From: Thioalkalivibrio sp. ALJ21
GTDB lineage: Bacteria > Pseudomonadota > Gammaproteobacteria > Ectothiorhodospirales > Ectothiorhodospiraceae
Assembly: GCF_000378605.1 (NCBI RefSeq)
Contig: NZ_KB905155.1
Coordinates: forward strand, 186,001-250,000
Direction: 5' to 3'
DNA length: 64,000 nucleotides
Under the pieces are notes generated by a model. It had not been told where the DNA came from. It worked only from the letters and a program-made list of their open reading frames with translations, and searched no databases. The position numbers and the translations under genes are program-made. This document shows, one piece after another, positions 29,054 through 39,912 of this stretch. The stretch's first letter is position 1. Each line of letters starts with the position of its first letter.

Positions 29054-30277
29054 ATGAGTGACCTGAAACTGCCCATCTACCTGGACTACTCCGCGACCAC
29101 ACCGGTCGACGAGCGTGTGGCCGAGAAGATGACGGGCTGCCTGACCAAGGACGGCCTGTTCGGCAACCCGGCATCGCGTAGCCACAGCTTCGGCTGGGGT
29201 GCGGAAAAGGCCGTGGAAAATGCCCGTGAACAGGTCGCCGCGCTGGTTGGCGCCGACCCGAAGGAGATCATCTGGACCTCCGGCGCCACCGAGTCCGACA
29301 ACCTGGCGATCAAGGGTGCCGCGCACTTCTACCAGCGCAAGGGCAAACACATCATCACGGTCAAGACCGAGCACAAGGCCGTGCTGGATACCGCGCGCCA
29401 GCTGGAGCGCGAGGGCTTCGAGGTTACTTATCTGGGCGTGAAGGATAACGGCCTGGTGGACCTGCAGGAGCTCAAGGATGCGATCCGTGACGACACGATC
29501 GTCGTCTCCGTGATGCACGTGAACAACGAGATCGGCGTGATTCAGGACATCGAGGCGATCGGCAATCTGTGCCGCGAGCACGGGATCGTGTTCCACGTGG
29601 ACGCGGCCCAGTCCGCCGGCAAGGTCGCGCTCGATCTGTCCAAGCTCCCGGTGGACCTGATGAGCTTCTCCGCGCACAAGGTCTATGGTCCGAAGGGCAT
29701 TGGTGCGCTGTATGTGCGCCGCAAGCCGCGGGTACGGATCGAGGCGCAGATGCACGGTGGCGGCCACGAACGTGGCATGCGTTCCGGCACGCTGGCGACT
29801 CATCAGATCGTCGGCATGGGCGAGGCCTTCCGCGTCGCCGGTGAAGAGATGGGCACCGAACTCGAGCGCATCCGCATGCTGCGCGACCGCCTGTGGGCGG
29901 GCCTCGACGGCATGGAAGAGGTCTACCTGAACGGCGACGCCGAACAGCGGGTCGCGCACAATCTGAACGTCTCTTTCAACTTCGTCGAGGGCGAGAGCCT
30001 GATCATGGCGCTGCGCGACATCGCCGTGTCCTCCGGCTCGGCCTGTACCTCGGCGAGCCTGGAACCGTCCTACGTGCTGCGCGCACTGGGCCGCGACGAC
30101 GAGCTGGCACACAGCTCGATCCGCTTCTCCATCGGTCGCTACACGACCGTCGAGGAGGTCGACCATACGGTCGAGATCGTGCGCGCCGCAGTTGCCAAGC
30201 TGCGCGAGCTCTCCCCGCTGTGGGAGATGTACCAGGACGGCATCGATCTGAGCACCGTCGAGTGGGCGGCCCACTAG
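29054..30277 (+). CDS. iscS: Cysteine desulfurase IscS
   Basis: 407 residues, the normal IscS length. The PLP lysine is in [20 protein letters not shown]. The persulfide cysteine loop is [20 protein letters not shown], and the C-terminus VEWAAH resembles IscS. It removes sulfur from cysteine and passes persulfide to IscU and other acceptors such as those in tRNA thiolation. It starts 27 nt after iscR with an AAAGGAGTG ribosome site. Confidence 0.97.
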   Translation: MSDLKLPIYLDYSATTPVDERVAEKMTGCLTKDGLFGNPASRSHSFGWGAEKAVENAREQVAALVGADPKEIIWTSGATESDNLAIKGAAHFYQRKGKHIITVKTEHKAVLDTARQLEREGFEVTYLGVKDNGLVDLQELKDAIRDDTIVVSVMHVNNEIGVIQDIEAIGNLCREHGIVFHVDAAQSAGKVALDLSKLPVDLMSFSAHKVYGPKGIGALYVRRKPRVRIEAQMHGGGHERGMRSGTLATHQIVGMGEAFRVAGEEMGTELERIRMLRDRLWAGLDGMEEVYLNGDAEQRVAHNLNVSFNFVEGESLIMALRDIAVSSGSACTSASLEPSYVLRALGRDDELAHSSIRFSIGRYTTVEEVDHTVEIVRAAVAKLRELSPLWEMYQDGIDLSTVEWAAH

Positions 30278-30331
30278 GCCACCGGCTCGGCACCACGAAC
30301 GCAACGCGTACTACGCAACAGGAGAACGGTC

Positions 30332-30742
30332 ATGGCTTACAGTGACAAGGTTCTGGACCACTACGAAAATCCGCGCAACGTCGGCAGCTTCGACAAGAAC
30401 GACGATTCCGTCGGCACCGGCATGGTCGGCGCGCCGGCCTGCGGCGACGTGATGAAGCTGCAGATCAAGGTCAACGACGACGGCGTGATCGAAGACGCCA
30501 AGTTCAAGACCTACGGCTGTGGCTCCGCCATCGCCTCCAGCTCGCTGCTCACCGAGTGGGTGCGCGGCAAGACCCTGGAAGAGGCGAGCCAGATCAAGAA
30601 CACCCAGATCGCCGAAGAGCTGGCCTTGCCGCCGGTGAAGATCCACTGCTCCGTGCTGGCCGAGGACGCGATCAAAGCGGCCATCTCCAACTACCAGGAG
30701 CGGCACGGTCAGGACGAGCAGGCCGAGCAGAAGACCGCCTGA
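30332..30742 (+). CDS. iscU: Fe-S cluster scaffold IscU
   Basis: 136 residues. The three cluster cysteines are in [26 protein letters not shown] and [13 protein letters not shown], and the HscA-binding LPPVK motif is present. It assembles 2Fe-2S and 4Fe-4S clusters from IscS persulfide. ACAGGAGAAC provides a strong ribosome site. The C-terminal tail ([13 protein letters not shown]) is slightly longer than in E. coli. Confidence 0.97.
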   Translation: MAYSDKVLDHYENPRNVGSFDKNDDSVGTGMVGAPACGDVMKLQIKVNDDGVIEDAKFKTYGCGSAIASSSLLTEWVRGKTLEEASQIKNTQIAEELALPPVKIHCSVLAEDAIKAAISNYQERHGQDEQAEQKTA

Positions 30743-30749
30743 GGTGTCT

Positions 30750-31073
30750 ATGGCGATTACACTCACCGAACCGGCGGCCGAGCGCATCCACAGCTTTCTT
30801 GCCCAGCGTGGCAAGGGTGTGGGCGTGCGTCTCGGGGTCAGGACGACCGGCTGCTCGGGCATGGCCTACGTGGTCGAGTTTGCCGACGATATCGAGGACA
30901 CCGACACGGTGTTCGAAGATCGTGGCGTGAAGCTGGTGGTCAATCCGAAATCGCTGGTCTATCTCGACGGCACCGAGCTGGATTTTGGCAAGGAAGGCCT
31001 GAACGAGGGTTTCAAGTTCAACAACCCGAACGAGAAGGCCCGGTGCGGCTGCGGTGAAAGCTTCAGCATCTGA
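30750..31073 (+). CDS. iscA: A-type Fe-S carrier IscA
   Basis: 107 residues starting [13 protein letters not shown]. The conserved cysteines are in [12 protein letters not shown] and the terminal [11 protein letters not shown] chose the ATG at 30750 over the in-frame GTG two codons earlier because family proteins start MAITLT and GAGGTGT at 30741-30747 serves as ribosome site. It carries iron or clusters from IscU to apo-enzymes. A 130-nt gap without a gene follows before hscB. Confidence 0.96.
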   Translation: MAITLTEPAAERIHSFLAQRGKGVGVRLGVRTTGCSGMAYVVEFADDIEDTDTVFEDRGVKLVVNPKSLVYLDGTELDFGKEGLNEGFKFNNPNEKARCGCGESFSI

Positions 31074-31203
31074 CTGATGCACGCATCCGGGGTGGTGCAT
31101 GGTGGTTGCCTGGCAGCCACTGTCCCACCCCGTTTTGCGTTGGGTGCCAGCGCGTTGCCAGGCGCCCGCTGCCAGTCTCTCGTTGCGAGGACAACAGGAC
31201 GTC

Positions 31204-31728
31204 ATGACCGACCCCTTCGAGCAGTTCGACTTGCCGGTCGCCTTCGAGATCGACCGTCAGCAGCTGGCCGAGCGCTTCAAGCGTCTGCAGGCGGAGCTGC
31301 ACCCCGACCGCTTCGTGCGCCAGGGCGACCAGGCGCGGCGCATGGCCGCGGCCATGGCCGCCGACGTCAACGAGGCCTACGCAATCCTCGACGATGACTA
31401 CCGCCGTGCGGTGGCCTTGCTGGAGCGCAGTGGGATTGCGTTCGATGCCGAACGCGATACCAGCCAGAACATCGAGTTCATCGAGGCCCAGATCGAGTGG
31501 CGTGAACGCCTGGAAGAGGCCGAATCCGCCGGCGACCGCGAGGAACTGGACGCGGTGGGCATGGAGCTGGAAAAGGCCCGCGACGAAGCGCGCTCGAAGG
31601 TCGCCGAGGCCCTGGCCGATCCGACATCGCCCGGGGCACAGGCCAAGGATCGCGTGCTCGAGCTGCGCTTTTTCGACCGCCTGCTGGCCGAGCTGAAACG
31701 AACCCGACAGAACCTGGCGCGCGGCTAA
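31204..31728 (+). CDS. hscB: J-domain co-chaperone HscB
   Basis: 174 residues. The N-terminal J domain has the HPD motif in LQAELHPDRFVRQGDQ and the C-terminal three-helix domain binds IscU. It delivers IscU to HscA and stimulates the ATPase. I chose the ATG at 31204 over an earlier in-frame GTG because FEQFDLPVAFEID is the usual HscB start. Spacing to hscA is 39 nt. Confidence 0.95.
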   Translation: MTDPFEQFDLPVAFEIDRQQLAERFKRLQAELHPDRFVRQGDQARRMAAAMAADVNEAYAILDDDYRRAVALLERSGIAFDAERDTSQNIEFIEAQIEWRERLEEAESAGDREELDAVGMELEKARDEARSKVAEALADPTSPGAQAKDRVLELRFFDRLLAELKRTRQNLARG

Positions 31729-31767
31729 TCCATAACCCGCCGCGGCCTCCAAAGGAGCCGATTTTCG

Positions 31768-33651
31768 ATGGCGTTACTGCAGATCACCGAACCCGGAGCC
31801 GACTCCGCCCCGCACCGGCGGCACCTGGCGGCCGGGATCGACCTCGGCACCACGCATTCGCTGGTCGCCACCGTGCGCAGTGGCGTGGCCGACACCCTGC
31901 CGGACGAGCAGGGCCGGCATATCCTGCCTTCTGTGGTGCACTACGCGCCGGATGCGGTAAGCGTCGGGCACGCGGCGGCCGAGCATGCGGCGGATGATCC
32001 GCACAACACCATTGCCTCGGTCAAGCGCCTGATCGGGCGCGGTGCGGCGGATGTGGCCACGCTGTCCGGCGAGCTGCCGTTTCGGCTGAAGACCGGGGAC
32101 TCCAGCGTTCCTCGGATCGAGACGGCGGCCGGGGACAAGACGGCGGTGGAGGTCTCGGCCGACATCCTCAATACCCTGCGCGAACGCGCCGAAGCCACGC
32201 TTGGTGACGAGCTGGAGGGTGTGGTCATTACCGTGCCCGCGTACTTCGACGACCCCCAGCGCCAGGCGACGCGCGATGCGGCGCAACTGGCGGGCCTGAA
32301 CGTCCTGCGCCTGATCAGCGAGCCGACCGCCGCGGCCGTGGCCTACGGCCTGGACCAGGGCGAAGAGAGCACGATTGCGGTCTATGACCTGGGTGGCGGG
32401 ACCTTCGATATCTCCATCCTGCAGTTGCGCCGGGGCGTGTTCGAGGTGCTGGCGACCGGGGGCGATTCCGCCCTGGGCGGCGACGACATCGACCGCGCGA
32501 TTGCGGACTGGGTGCTGAATCAGGCCGGGATGACCGGCGAGACCGATCCGCAGCGCCTGCGCCGCGTGCTGCTGGCCGCGCGCGAGGCCAAGGAGGCCCT
32601 GACCGACGCCGAGAACACCCGCGTCGACGTCGCGCGCGCCGATGGTTCGATCCACGCGGCGGAGCTCGACCGCGCGACGCTGGTGGAACTGGCGCGGCCG
32701 CTGCTGGACCGAACGATGGCCGCCTGCCGCCAGGTGCTGGAGGATGCCGACCTGGCGCCGAACGCGATCGACGAAGTGGTACTGGTGGGCGGTTCCACGC
32801 GCATGCCGGCCGTACGCGAGGCGGTGGAGCAATTCTTTGGTCGAGCACCGCACGCCGGGATCGACCCCGACCGTGTGGTCGCGATCGGGGCCGCCCAGCA
32901 GGCGGACATCCTGGCCGGCAACAAGCCGGACACCGAGCTCCTGCTGCTGGACGTGATCCCGCTGTCGCTGGGGCTGGAGACGATGGGGGGACTGGTCGAG
33001 TTCATCATCCCGCGCAACACCACGATCCCGGCCACCCGCGCGCAGGACTTCACCACCTTCAAGGACGGCCAGACCGCGATGTCGCTGCACGTGGTGCAGG
33101 GCGAGCGTGATGTGGTCGATGCCAACCGCTCGCTGGCGCGTTTCACCCTGTCCGGTATCCCGCCGATGGTGGCCGGGGCCGCGCGTATCCGCGTGACCTT
33201 CCAGGTCGATGCCGACGGGCTGCTGAACGTGACCGCACGCGAGCAGACCCAGGGCGTGGAGGCGCATATCGAGGTCAAGCCCAGCTACGGCCTGACCGAC
33301 AGCGAGATCGAGCAGATGCTGCGCGATTCCGCCTCCTCCGCGCGCGAGGACATGGAGGCGCGGCGCCTGCGCGAGGAGCAGGTCGAGGCCGACCGCGTGC
33401 TCGAGGCGCTGGATGCCGCGCTGGAGACGGACGGCGATCGCTACCTCGAGGCCGAGGAGCGCCAGACCATCGAGCAGGCGCGCGATGCGCTGCGCGCCGA
33501 ACGCGAGAAGGGTGCCGATCCCGACGCCATCGAGGCGGCGCGCAAGCGCGTGGAACAGGCCTCCGAGGCCTTTGTCGCGCGGCGCATGAATGACAGCATC
33601 CGGCGCGCGCTCGCCGGACACAACGTTAGCGAATACGACGCAGGGAACTGA
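31768..33651 (+). CDS. hscA: Hsp70-type chaperone HscA
   Basis: 627 residues. The ATPase domain has [23 protein letters not shown]-type linker elements, [15 protein letters not shown] and [17 protein letters not shown]. The substrate domain starts near [14 protein letters not shown]. The C-terminus is the HscA type. It releases clusters from IscU in an ATP-dependent cycle. CAAAGGAGCC precedes the ATG. It runs 4 nt from fdx, so the two are tightly coupled. Confidence 0.97.
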   Translation: MALLQITEPGADSAPHRRHLAAGIDLGTTHSLVATVRSGVADTLPDEQGRHILPSVVHYAPDAVSVGHAAAEHAADDPHNTIASVKRLIGRGAADVATLSGELPFRLKTGDSSVPRIETAAGDKTAVEVSADILNTLRERAEATLGDELEGVVITVPAYFDDPQRQATRDAAQLAGLNVLRLISEPTAAAVAYGLDQGEESTIAVYDLGGGTFDISILQLRRGVFEVLATGGDSALGGDDIDRAIADWVLNQAGMTGETDPQRLRRVLLAAREAKEALTDAENTRVDVARADGSIHAAELDRATLVELARPLLDRTMAACRQVLEDADLAPNAIDEVVLVGGSTRMPAVREAVEQFFGRAPHAGIDPDRVVAIGAAQQADILAGNKPDTELLLLDVIPLSLGLETMGGLVEFIIPRNTTIPATRAQDFTTFKDGQTAMSLHVVQGERDVVDANRSLARFTLSGIPPMVAGAARIRVTFQVDADGLLNVTAREQTQGVEAHIEVKPSYGLTDSEIEQMLRDSASSAREDMEARRLREEQVEADRVLEALDAALETDGDRYLEAEERQTIEQARDALRAEREKGADPDAIEAARKRVEQASEAFVARRMNDSIRRALAGHNVSEYDAGN

Positions 33652-33655
33652 CAAC

Positions 33656-33994
33656 ATGCCCCAGGTAATCTTTCTGCCCCACGAGGAAATCTGTCCGGAG
33701 GGGGCCTCGCTAGAGGCCGATCCGGGTATCAGCATCTGCGATCTCGCCCTGAAAAACGGGATCGAGATCGAGCATGCCTGCGAGAAGTCCTGTGCCTGCA
33801 CGACCTGCCACGTCTATGTGCGCGAGGGCTTCGACAGCCTCGAGGAGCCGACCGAGGACGAGGAAGACATGCTGGACAAGGCCTGGGGTCTGGAACCGGA
33901 CTCCCGGCTCTCCTGTCAGGCGATCGTGGCCGACACCGATTTGGTGGTCGAGCTGCCGAAGTACACCATCAACCAGGTCTCCGAGAACCACTGA
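33656..33994 (+). CDS. fdx: ISC-type 2Fe-2S ferredoxin
   Basis: 112 residues starting MPQVIFLPHEEICPEGASLE. The cluster cysteines are in HACEKSCACTTCHVY (C-x5-C-x2-C) and in RLSCQAIVADTDLVVELP. It supplies electrons for cluster assembly. The start at 33656 follows a GGGAAC region 4 nt after the hscA stop; an in-frame upstream start inside hscA is rejected. Confidence 0.97.
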   Translation: MPQVIFLPHEEICPEGASLEADPGISICDLALKNGIEIEHACEKSCACTTCHVYVREGFDSLEEPTEDEEDMLDKAWGLEPDSRLSCQAIVADTDLVVELPKYTINQVSENH

Positions 33995-34004
33995 GGGCAC
34001 GGCT

Positions 34005-34211
34005 ATGAAGTGGACCGATACCCAGGAAATCGCGATCCAGCTGGCGGACGAGCACCCGGACGTGGATCCGCGCAACATCAACTTCATGGACCTGCGCCAG
34101 TGGGTCATGGAGCTGCCGGAATTCGACGACGACCCGAACCGTTCCGGCGAGCGCATCCTCGAGGCGATCCAGGCGGCCTGGATGGAAGAGGCCGACGTCG
34201 ACGACGACTAA
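34005..34211 (+). CDS. iscX: IscX (YfhJ) small acidic protein
   Basis: 68 residues starting MKWTDTQEIAIQLADEHPDV with the family ending FDDDPNRSGERILEAIQAAW. It binds IscS and iron and tunes cluster assembly. It is the last gene of the isc operon, 10 nt after fdx. Its stop is separated by a single nucleotide from the stop of the convergent ABC exporter, so no terminator fits between them. Confidence 0.96.
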   Translation: MKWTDTQEIAIQLADEHPDVDPRNINFMDLRQWVMELPEFDDDPNRSGERILEAIQAAWMEEADVDDD

Positions 34212-34212
34212 G

Positions 34213-36030
34213 CTACTCGCCGGTCGTCGCCGGTTGAGTTTGTTCGGCCTCTTCCTGCTGGTGGCGCCACAGCCGCGCGTAGGCGCCGTTCAGGGCCAGC
34301 AGCTCGCGGTGCGTGCCGCGTTCGACCACGTGGCCGTGCTCCATGACCGCGATCTGTTCGGCGTCGATCACCGTCGACAGCCGATGCGCGATCACTAGCG
34401 TGGTACGCCGCGCCGACACCTCGTTCAGCGCGCGCAGGATGGCCTTCTCCGAGCCCGAATCCAGTGACGAGGTCGCCTCGTCGAAGACCAGGATCGGTGG
34501 ATCCTTCAGCAGCATGCGCGCGATCGCGATCCGCTGTTTCTCCCCGCCCGAGACCTTCAGCCCCCGTTCCCCGACGATCGTATCCAGCCCGTCCGGCAGC
34601 TGGGCGATGAAATCGTCCAGGTGGGCGAGGCGCACCGCGCGGCGAATCGCCTCCTCGTCCGCGCTCGGCTGGCCGTAGGCGACGTTGTAGCGGATGGTGT
34701 CGTTGAACAGCACGGTGTCCTGCGGCACCACGCCGATGGCGCGGCGCACACTCGCTTGTGTCACCTCGCGGATGTCCTGTCCGTCGATAGTGATGCGCCC
34801 GCCGTCCACGTCGTAGAAGCGGAACAGCAGGCGCGCCAGGGTGGATTTGCCGGCGCCGCTGGGGCCCACTACAGCAAGCTTGTGCCCGGCCGGGATCTCC
34901 AGCGAGACGTCCTCGAGGATGCGCCGGTTTGCGTGGTAGCCGAAATCCACATGCTCGAAGCGCACCGTGCCCGCCCGGACTTCTAGATCGGGGGCATCCG
35001 GGCGATCCTCCACCTGAACCGGTTTTTCCAGCAGGCCGAACAGCCGCTCGATGTTGGCCAGCGACTGGCGAATCTCGCGATAGACGAAGCCGAGGAAGTT
35101 CAGCGGCATGAACAGCTGGATCATGTAGGCGTTGACCATCACCAGATCGCCCAGCGACATCTCGCCGGCGGCCACCTGGCGTGTGGCCAGCAGCATGATC
35201 ACGGTGATCGCGGCGGCGATGATCAGGGCCTGCCCGGAGTTCAGCAGCACCAGCGACAGGACGTTCTTGGTGCGCGCCTGCTCCCAGGCGGCCAGCCCTC
35301 GGTCGTAGCGCTCGGCCTCAAAGGACTCGTTGCCGAAGTACTTGACCGTCTCGTAGTTCAGCAGGCTGTCGATCGCCCGGGTGTTGGACTCGTTGTCGCG
35401 CAGATTGGCCTCGCGCACGAAGCGCGTGCGCCATTCGGTAATCCAGATCGAGAACGCGATATAGACCGCGACCGCCACCAGCACCGTGACCATGAACACC
35501 GGCCCTACTGCCACCAGCAGGATCACCGCGACCAGCGCGATCTCGATCAGGGTCGGCAGGATGTTGAATACGGTAAAGCGCAGCAGGAAGCTCATGCCGC
35601 TGGTGCCGCGCTCGATGTCGCGCGCCAGCCCACCCGTCTCGCGCGCGAGGTGAAAACCCAGCTCCAGTCGGTGCAGGTGCTGGAACACGCGCAGCGAGGC
35701 ACGGCGCATCGCGCGTTCCGCCACGCGCACGAAGACCGCGTCGCGCAGCTCGCCGAACAGCGTGCTGCCAAAGCGCAACAGACCGTAGCCGATCACCAGG
35801 GCCACCGGTACGGCGACCAGTGCCTCGGTACCGGCGTCCTCGAAGTGCTCGACGATGTACTTCAGCGCCAGCGGGATCGCGACCGTGGCCAGTTTGGCCA
35901 GTCCCATCAGCACGAGCGCCAGGATCAGTCGCCCGCGAAACTCCGCCAAATAGGGGAGCAGGCTCTTGAGGATGCGCCAGTTCACCGCACCGGGGGGCGG
36001 GGCATCGGGATGCGTCGTGTGGCCGCGCAT
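34213..36030 (-). CDS. Atm1/HMT1-type ABC exporter (half transporter)
   Basis: 605 residues. Six membrane helices lie in about 20-310, and the family segment LNYETVKYFGNESFEAERYD is highly typical of Atm1/ABCB7. The ATPase has Walker A VVGPSGAGKSTLARLL, the signature LKVSGGEKQRIAIARM, Walker B PILVFDEATSSLDS and the H-loop VIAHRLSTV. Bacterial Atm1 proteins export glutathione-metal or persulfide-type conjugates, and mitochondrial Atm1 is linked to Fe-S export. Convergence with the isc operon supports that link. It begins directly after the GGDEF gene stop (TGAATG), so the two are co-transcribed. Confidence 0.93.
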   Translation of the reverse strand: MRGHTTHPDAPPPGAVNWRILKSLLPYLAEFRGRLILALVLMGLAKLATVAIPLALKYIVEHFEDAGTEALVAVPVALVIGYGLLRFGSTLFGELRDAVFVRVAERAMRRASLRVFQHLHRLELGFHLARETGGLARDIERGTSGMSFLLRFTVFNILPTLIEIALVAVILLVAVGPVFMVTVLVAVAVYIAFSIWITEWRTRFVREANLRDNESNTRAIDSLLNYETVKYFGNESFEAERYDRGLAAWEQARTKNVLSLVLLNSGQALIIAAAITVIMLLATRQVAAGEMSLGDLVMVNAYMIQLFMPLNFLGFVYREIRQSLANIERLFGLLEKPVQVEDRPDAPDLEVRAGTVRFEHVDFGYHANRRILEDVSLEIPAGHKLAVVGPSGAGKSTLARLLFRFYDVDGGRITIDGQDIREVTQASVRRAIGVVPQDTVLFNDTIRYNVAYGQPSADEEAIRRAVRLAHLDDFIAQLPDGLDTIVGERGLKVSGGEKQRIAIARMLLKDPPILVFDEATSSLDSGSEKAILRALNEVSARRTTLVIAHRLSTVIDAEQIAVMEHGHVVERGTHRELLALNGAYARLWRHQQEEAEQTQPATTGE

Positions 36031-37029
36031 TCAGACGGTTTCGACGCGGTTGCGGCTGGCGCGCTTGGCCGCGTACAGCGCCTCGTCCGCACGCGCGATC
36101 AGACTCTCGGCCGACTCCCCCGGCTGGTGGCCGGTAACGCCGAAGCTCGCGGTCAACGGCGGGTTGGTCCCGAAGTCATGTGCCTCGATCGCCTGGCGCA
36201 GGGCCTCGGCGAGCTTCGCGGCCTGGTCGGCGGTGGTGTTCAGGCAGAGGATCAGGAACTCCTCGCCACCCCAGCGTGCGGCGGTATCGGAGCTGCGGAT
36301 GCGTTCGCGCAGGAGTCGTCCGGTCTCGCGCAGGACATGGTCGCCGCGAGCGTGCCCCTGCTGGTCGTTGATGGTCTTGAAGTGATCCAGATCCATCAAG
36401 ATCACAGTCAGGGAGCTCGCGTCCCGGTGGGCCTGCAGGATCGCGTCTTCTAGGGCATGGTTGCCCTTCAGGCGGTTGTGCAGACCCGTCAGGGGGTCGG
36501 TGGTGGCCAGACGCTCCAGGTGTTCCTGTGCGGCCTCGAGATCCCGCGTGCGTTCGCTGACCATGCGATCCAGGACCTGGGCGCGGTCCTCCAGCTCCTT
36601 GATCGGGTAGGGCTCGTCGGTCCCGTGGACCGTGGTCGGGAACGAGCCGTGCAGGTGCGCCAGCCGCCAGCCGCCGTCTGCGCGCCGAAAAACCAGGGTG
36701 CCCCTCAACTCGTTGAGCTTGACCTGTTGTCCGTGGATCCGGGTGTGCATCGCGAAGGTGATCATCGCGATCGCGACCTCTGGGTGCGGAAAGGTCACGT
36801 GCTCGCGCTGGATCGTGTAGTCAAAGGGCTCCGGCGCCTGCTCGATATCGCGTCGAATAATCGAAGCGGCCTCCGCTGGCGAGAACGCCGCCTCGTCCAT
36901 GCCGGTACCAAAGCCGCAGAGCGTGTCGGTGTGAAGTGCGAGCACCTGTTCGAGATCCCGTTGTCGCAACCAGGCATCCAGGTACTCGCGGACCGCGCTG
37001 TGGACTTCCTCGTCAACCGAGTTGGGCAT
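36031..37029 (-). CDS. Diguanylate cyclase with N-terminal NTF2/SnoaL-like domain
   Basis: 332 residues. About 1-130 resembles an NTF2/SnoaL-like cone (VREYLDAWLRQRDLEQVLAL, LRGTLVFRRADGGWRLAHLH). A short coiled coil follows (KELEDRAQVLDRMVSERTRD), then a GGDEF domain with active site RWGGEEFLIL and an I-site RSSD five residues before it. It makes c-di-GMP and is likely product-inhibited. It has no membrane segment, so the sensor acts in the cytosol and its ligand is unknown. It sits upstream of and abuts the Atm1-like exporter, which is an unexpected pairing. Confidence 0.9.
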   Translation of the reverse strand: MPNSVDEEVHSAVREYLDAWLRQRDLEQVLALHTDTLCGFGTGMDEAAFSPAEAASIIRRDIEQAPEPFDYTIQREHVTFPHPEVAIAMITFAMHTRIHGQQVKLNELRGTLVFRRADGGWRLAHLHGSFPTTVHGTDEPYPIKELEDRAQVLDRMVSERTRDLEAAQEHLERLATTDPLTGLHNRLKGNHALEDAILQAHRDASSLTVILMDLDHFKTINDQQGHARGDHVLRETGRLLRERIRSSDTAARWGGEEFLILCLNTTADQAAKLAEALRQAIEAHDFGTNPPLTASFGVTGHQPGESAESLIARADEALYAAKRASRNRVETV

Positions 37030-37213
37030 GCTTGCGGGCCATCACGTCTGGTGGATACGGGTCGGGCGGGGTGGCGACCAATGTACACGGTGGCGTGTGA
37101 TTCGCACCAGTCGCGACGGGAGAGAGTGCCCCGCCGGGCCGGGCAGGTTCGAGGCTTGCAGCCTTGCCGGGCATTCGGCAGGCTTCGGTGTTTAATAATC
37201 GCTGGAGTGTGTT

Positions 37214-39094
37214 TTGGAACCGACACGTCTCGCCGCCGGGCACGCGCAGGGAAGCGCCCCGGCCATTGCGCCGCTGGACATCCTGCGCGAGACCTTTGGC
37301 TATTCCGATTTTCGTGGCCAGCAGCAGGCGGTCATCGAGCATGTGATCGCCGGTGGCGATGCCGTGGTGCTGATGCCTACCGGTGGTGGCAAGTCGCTGT
37401 GCTACCAGGTGCCGGCACTGGCCCGCCCGGGCTGTGCGGTGGTGATCTCCCCGCTGATTGCGCTGATGCAGGATCAGGTGGCGGCCTTGCGCCAGAACGG
37501 GGTGGCCGCGGCCAGCCTGGATTCCGGCCAGGACGCCGAGACCGCGCGCGGTGTGCTGGCCGCGCTCCATGCGGGCGAACTGGATCTCCTGTACCTGTCC
37601 CCGGAACGGCTGTTTGCCTCGGGCATGCTGGAGCGTCTGCAGGGGATCGAGCTGGCCCTGTTCGCGATCGACGAGGCGCACTGCGTGTCCCAGTGGGGCC
37701 ACGATTTCCGCCCGGAATACGGCCAGCTCGCGGTGCTGGCCGAACACTTCCCCGATGTCCCGCGCCTGGCGCTGACCGCCACGGCCGACGGGCCAACCCG
37801 CCAGGAGATCCGCGAACGGCTGCGGCTGGAACAGGCCCGCGCGTTCATCAGTTCCTTCGACCGTCCCAATATCCGCTATCGCGTGGCCCAGGCCGATGGT
37901 GGGCGCGGGGGTGCCCCACGCGACCGCCTGCTGCGCTTTATCCGCGAGGAGCATGCGGGCGAGGCGGGTATCGTCTATTGCCTGTCGCGCAAGAAAGTCG
38001 ACGCCCTGGCCGAGTGGCTGACGGAGCAGGGGATACCCGCGCTGCCCTATCACGCGGGCCTCTCCGCCCGCACGCGCGCGGAGAACCAGACCCGCTTTTT
38101 GCGCGAGGAGGGCGTGGTCATGGTGGCCACCATCGCGTTCGGCATGGGGATCGACAAGCCCAACGTGCGGTTCGTCGCGCACATGAACCTGCCCAAGAGC
38201 CTGGAGGGCTACTACCAGGAGACCGGGCGCGCCGGGCGCGACGGGTTGCCTGCCAATGCCTGGATGGTCTACGGCCTGCAGGACGTGGTCACCCTGCGCC
38301 AGATGCTGGAGGGCTCGCAGGCCGGCCCGGAGCGCCAGCGCATCGAGCAGCAGAAGCTGGACGCGATGCTGGGCTTCTGCGAGATCACCAGCTGTCGCCG
38401 TCAGGCCCTGCTGGCGTACTTCGACGAACACATGCCGGAGCCCTGCGGGACCTGCGACAACTGCACGGATCCGCCCGCGACCTGGGATGCCAGCGTGCCG
38501 GTGCAGAAGCTTCTGTCCTGCATTTACCGCACCGGCGAGCGTTTCGGGGCGGGGCATGTGATCGACGTGCTGCGGGGCTCTTCGAGCGAGCGCCTGCAAC
38601 GGCTCGGGCACGATCGGCTGAGTACCTACGGGATCGGCACCGAATTGGACAAGATGCAGTGGCGCGGGGTGGTGCGCCAGCTTCTGGCCCGAGGCCTGCT
38701 GCGGCTGGATGACGAGGGCCACGGTGGATTGCGCCTGGACCCCGCCTGCCGAGGCGTGCTGCGCGGGGAGGAGTCCATCCACCTGCGCGAGGAGCAGGCC
38801 CGTCCGGCGCGCCAGGCCCGGCCTGCACGCCGCGATACCGCCCGCAGCGTATCCGCGATGGATCCGGAAGACCGGGGTCTGTGGGAACGCCTGCGAGCGC
38901 TGCGTACGGATCTGGCGCGGGAGCAGGGGGTGCCGCCGTACGTGATCTTCTCCGACGCCACGTTGCTGGAGATGGTGGCCAGCGCGCCGCGTACGCCGGA
39001 GGAGATGGCGGGGATTACCGGGGTGGGGCAGCACAAGCTCGAGCGCTACGGCGATGCGTTCATCCGGGCCATCGAGGGGCATTTCGGGCTATAG
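37214..39094 (+). CDS. recQ: ATP-dependent DNA helicase RecQ
   Basis: 626 residues. The Walker A is [17 protein letters not shown], the DEAH box is [20 protein letters not shown], and the zinc site contains [15 protein letters not shown] and PCGTCDNC. The RQC wing follows and a C-terminal HRDC domain ends the protein (LREQ-type [17 protein letters not shown]). It unwinds DNA 3'-5' in recombination repair. The only suitable start is a TTG at 37214 with a GGAG 7 nt upstream. The protein before [20 protein letters not shown] is about 27 residues longer than the E. coli form. Confidence 0.96.
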   Translation: MEPTRLAAGHAQGSAPAIAPLDILRETFGYSDFRGQQQAVIEHVIAGGDAVVLMPTGGGKSLCYQVPALARPGCAVVISPLIALMQDQVAALRQNGVAAASLDSGQDAETARGVLAALHAGELDLLYLSPERLFASGMLERLQGIELALFAIDEAHCVSQWGHDFRPEYGQLAVLAEHFPDVPRLALTATADGPTRQEIRERLRLEQARAFISSFDRPNIRYRVAQADGGRGGAPRDRLLRFIREEHAGEAGIVYCLSRKKVDALAEWLTEQGIPALPYHAGLSARTRAENQTRFLREEGVVMVATIAFGMGIDKPNVRFVAHMNLPKSLEGYYQETGRAGRDGLPANAWMVYGLQDVVTLRQMLEGSQAGPERQRIEQQKLDAMLGFCEITSCRRQALLAYFDEHMPEPCGTCDNCTDPPATWDASVPVQKLLSCIYRTGERFGAGHVIDVLRGSSSERLQRLGHDRLSTYGIGTELDKMQWRGVVRQLLARGLLRLDDEGHGGLRLDPACRGVLRGEESIHLREEQARPARQARPARRDTARSVSAMDPEDRGLWERLRALRTDLAREQGVPPYVIFSDATLLEMVASAPRTPEEMAGITGVGQHKLERYGDAFIRAIEGHFGL

Positions 39095-39150
39095 TGGTGC
39101 AAACGCCGGGACAGGCCCGATAACAAGACAACAACAGCCGGGGAGACCGC

Positions 39151-39906
39151 GTGAGCCATACCCCTTTTCTGAAAGATTTCTACGAACTCCGGGATGGCCA
39201 GGTGGTGGTCACTCCCGAACAGGGCAGCGAGTTCGCCAAGACGCTGGCGGGTGACTTCAACCCGATCCATGACGCCGACAACCGGCGTTTCTGTGTGCCC
39301 GGCGATCTGCTGTTTGCCCTGGTGCTGGATACCTTCGGCGCGAGCGCGAACATGCATTTTCGCTTCACCAGCATGGTCGGCGGACATGTGCCGCTGATCT
39401 TCCCGGAACACCCGGGCGATGCCTTCGCCATTACGGCAGACGGCGGCAAGAGCGTGATCGAGGTCGAGCGCTCCGGGCGGGTGATCAATGATCCGGATGT
39501 GATCGAGTCGCTGATCCGCAGCTACGTCAGCTTCTCCGGGCAGAATTTCCCGCATGTGCTCGTGCCGCTAATGGAGGAACACGGGGTGATGGTGAACCCC
39601 AAGCGCCCGCTGGTGATGTACGAGCGCATGGGCTTCAGCCTGCCGGAGCCGCTGGCCGCAACGGCCGGCGTGCCGGAACCGCGACTCAAGGATGCGGTGA
39701 TGACCGTCAACGGCAAGCGCGGCGAGATCCGCCTGGACTACGAGCTGGTGATCGACCAGGCCGTCGTGGCCGAAGGCAGCAAGCACCTGGTGCTGAGCGG
39801 CCTGCGCCCGTACGACGCCGCGGACGTCGAACAGCTGGTGGCCGACTACGAGAGCTGGAAGGCCGCCTACAACGGCGAGAGCCGTGCACGGCGGGTGGCC
39901 GGCTAG
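39151..39906 (+). CDS. DUF3581 family protein, MaoC/hotdog-like
   Basis: 251 residues. The N-terminal block TLAGDFNPIHDADNRRFCVPGDLLFALVL is characteristic of the gammaproteobacterial DUF3581 family. The FNPIH pattern recalls MaoC/hotdog hydratases. There is no signal peptide. The start is a GTG behind CCGGGGAGACC. No activity is established; a role on acyl-thioester-like ligands is only suggested by the motif. It follows recQ by 56 nt and could share its transcript. Confidence 0.82.
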   Translation: MSHTPFLKDFYELRDGQVVVTPEQGSEFAKTLAGDFNPIHDADNRRFCVPGDLLFALVLDTFGASANMHFRFTSMVGGHVPLIFPEHPGDAFAITADGGKSVIEVERSGRVINDPDVIESLIRSYVSFSGQNFPHVLVPLMEEHGVMVNPKRPLVMYERMGFSLPEPLAATAGVPEPRLKDAVMTVNGKRGEIRLDYELVIDQAVVAEGSKHLVLSGLRPYDAADVEQLVADYESWKAAYNGESRARRVAG

Positions 39907-39912
39907 CTCCGC

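Noticed and set aside
36457-38712. 751-residue frame overlapping the GGDEF gene and recQ
   Set aside because: It runs antisense to one real gene and out of frame within recQ; low-complexity Arg/Gly/Ala composition.
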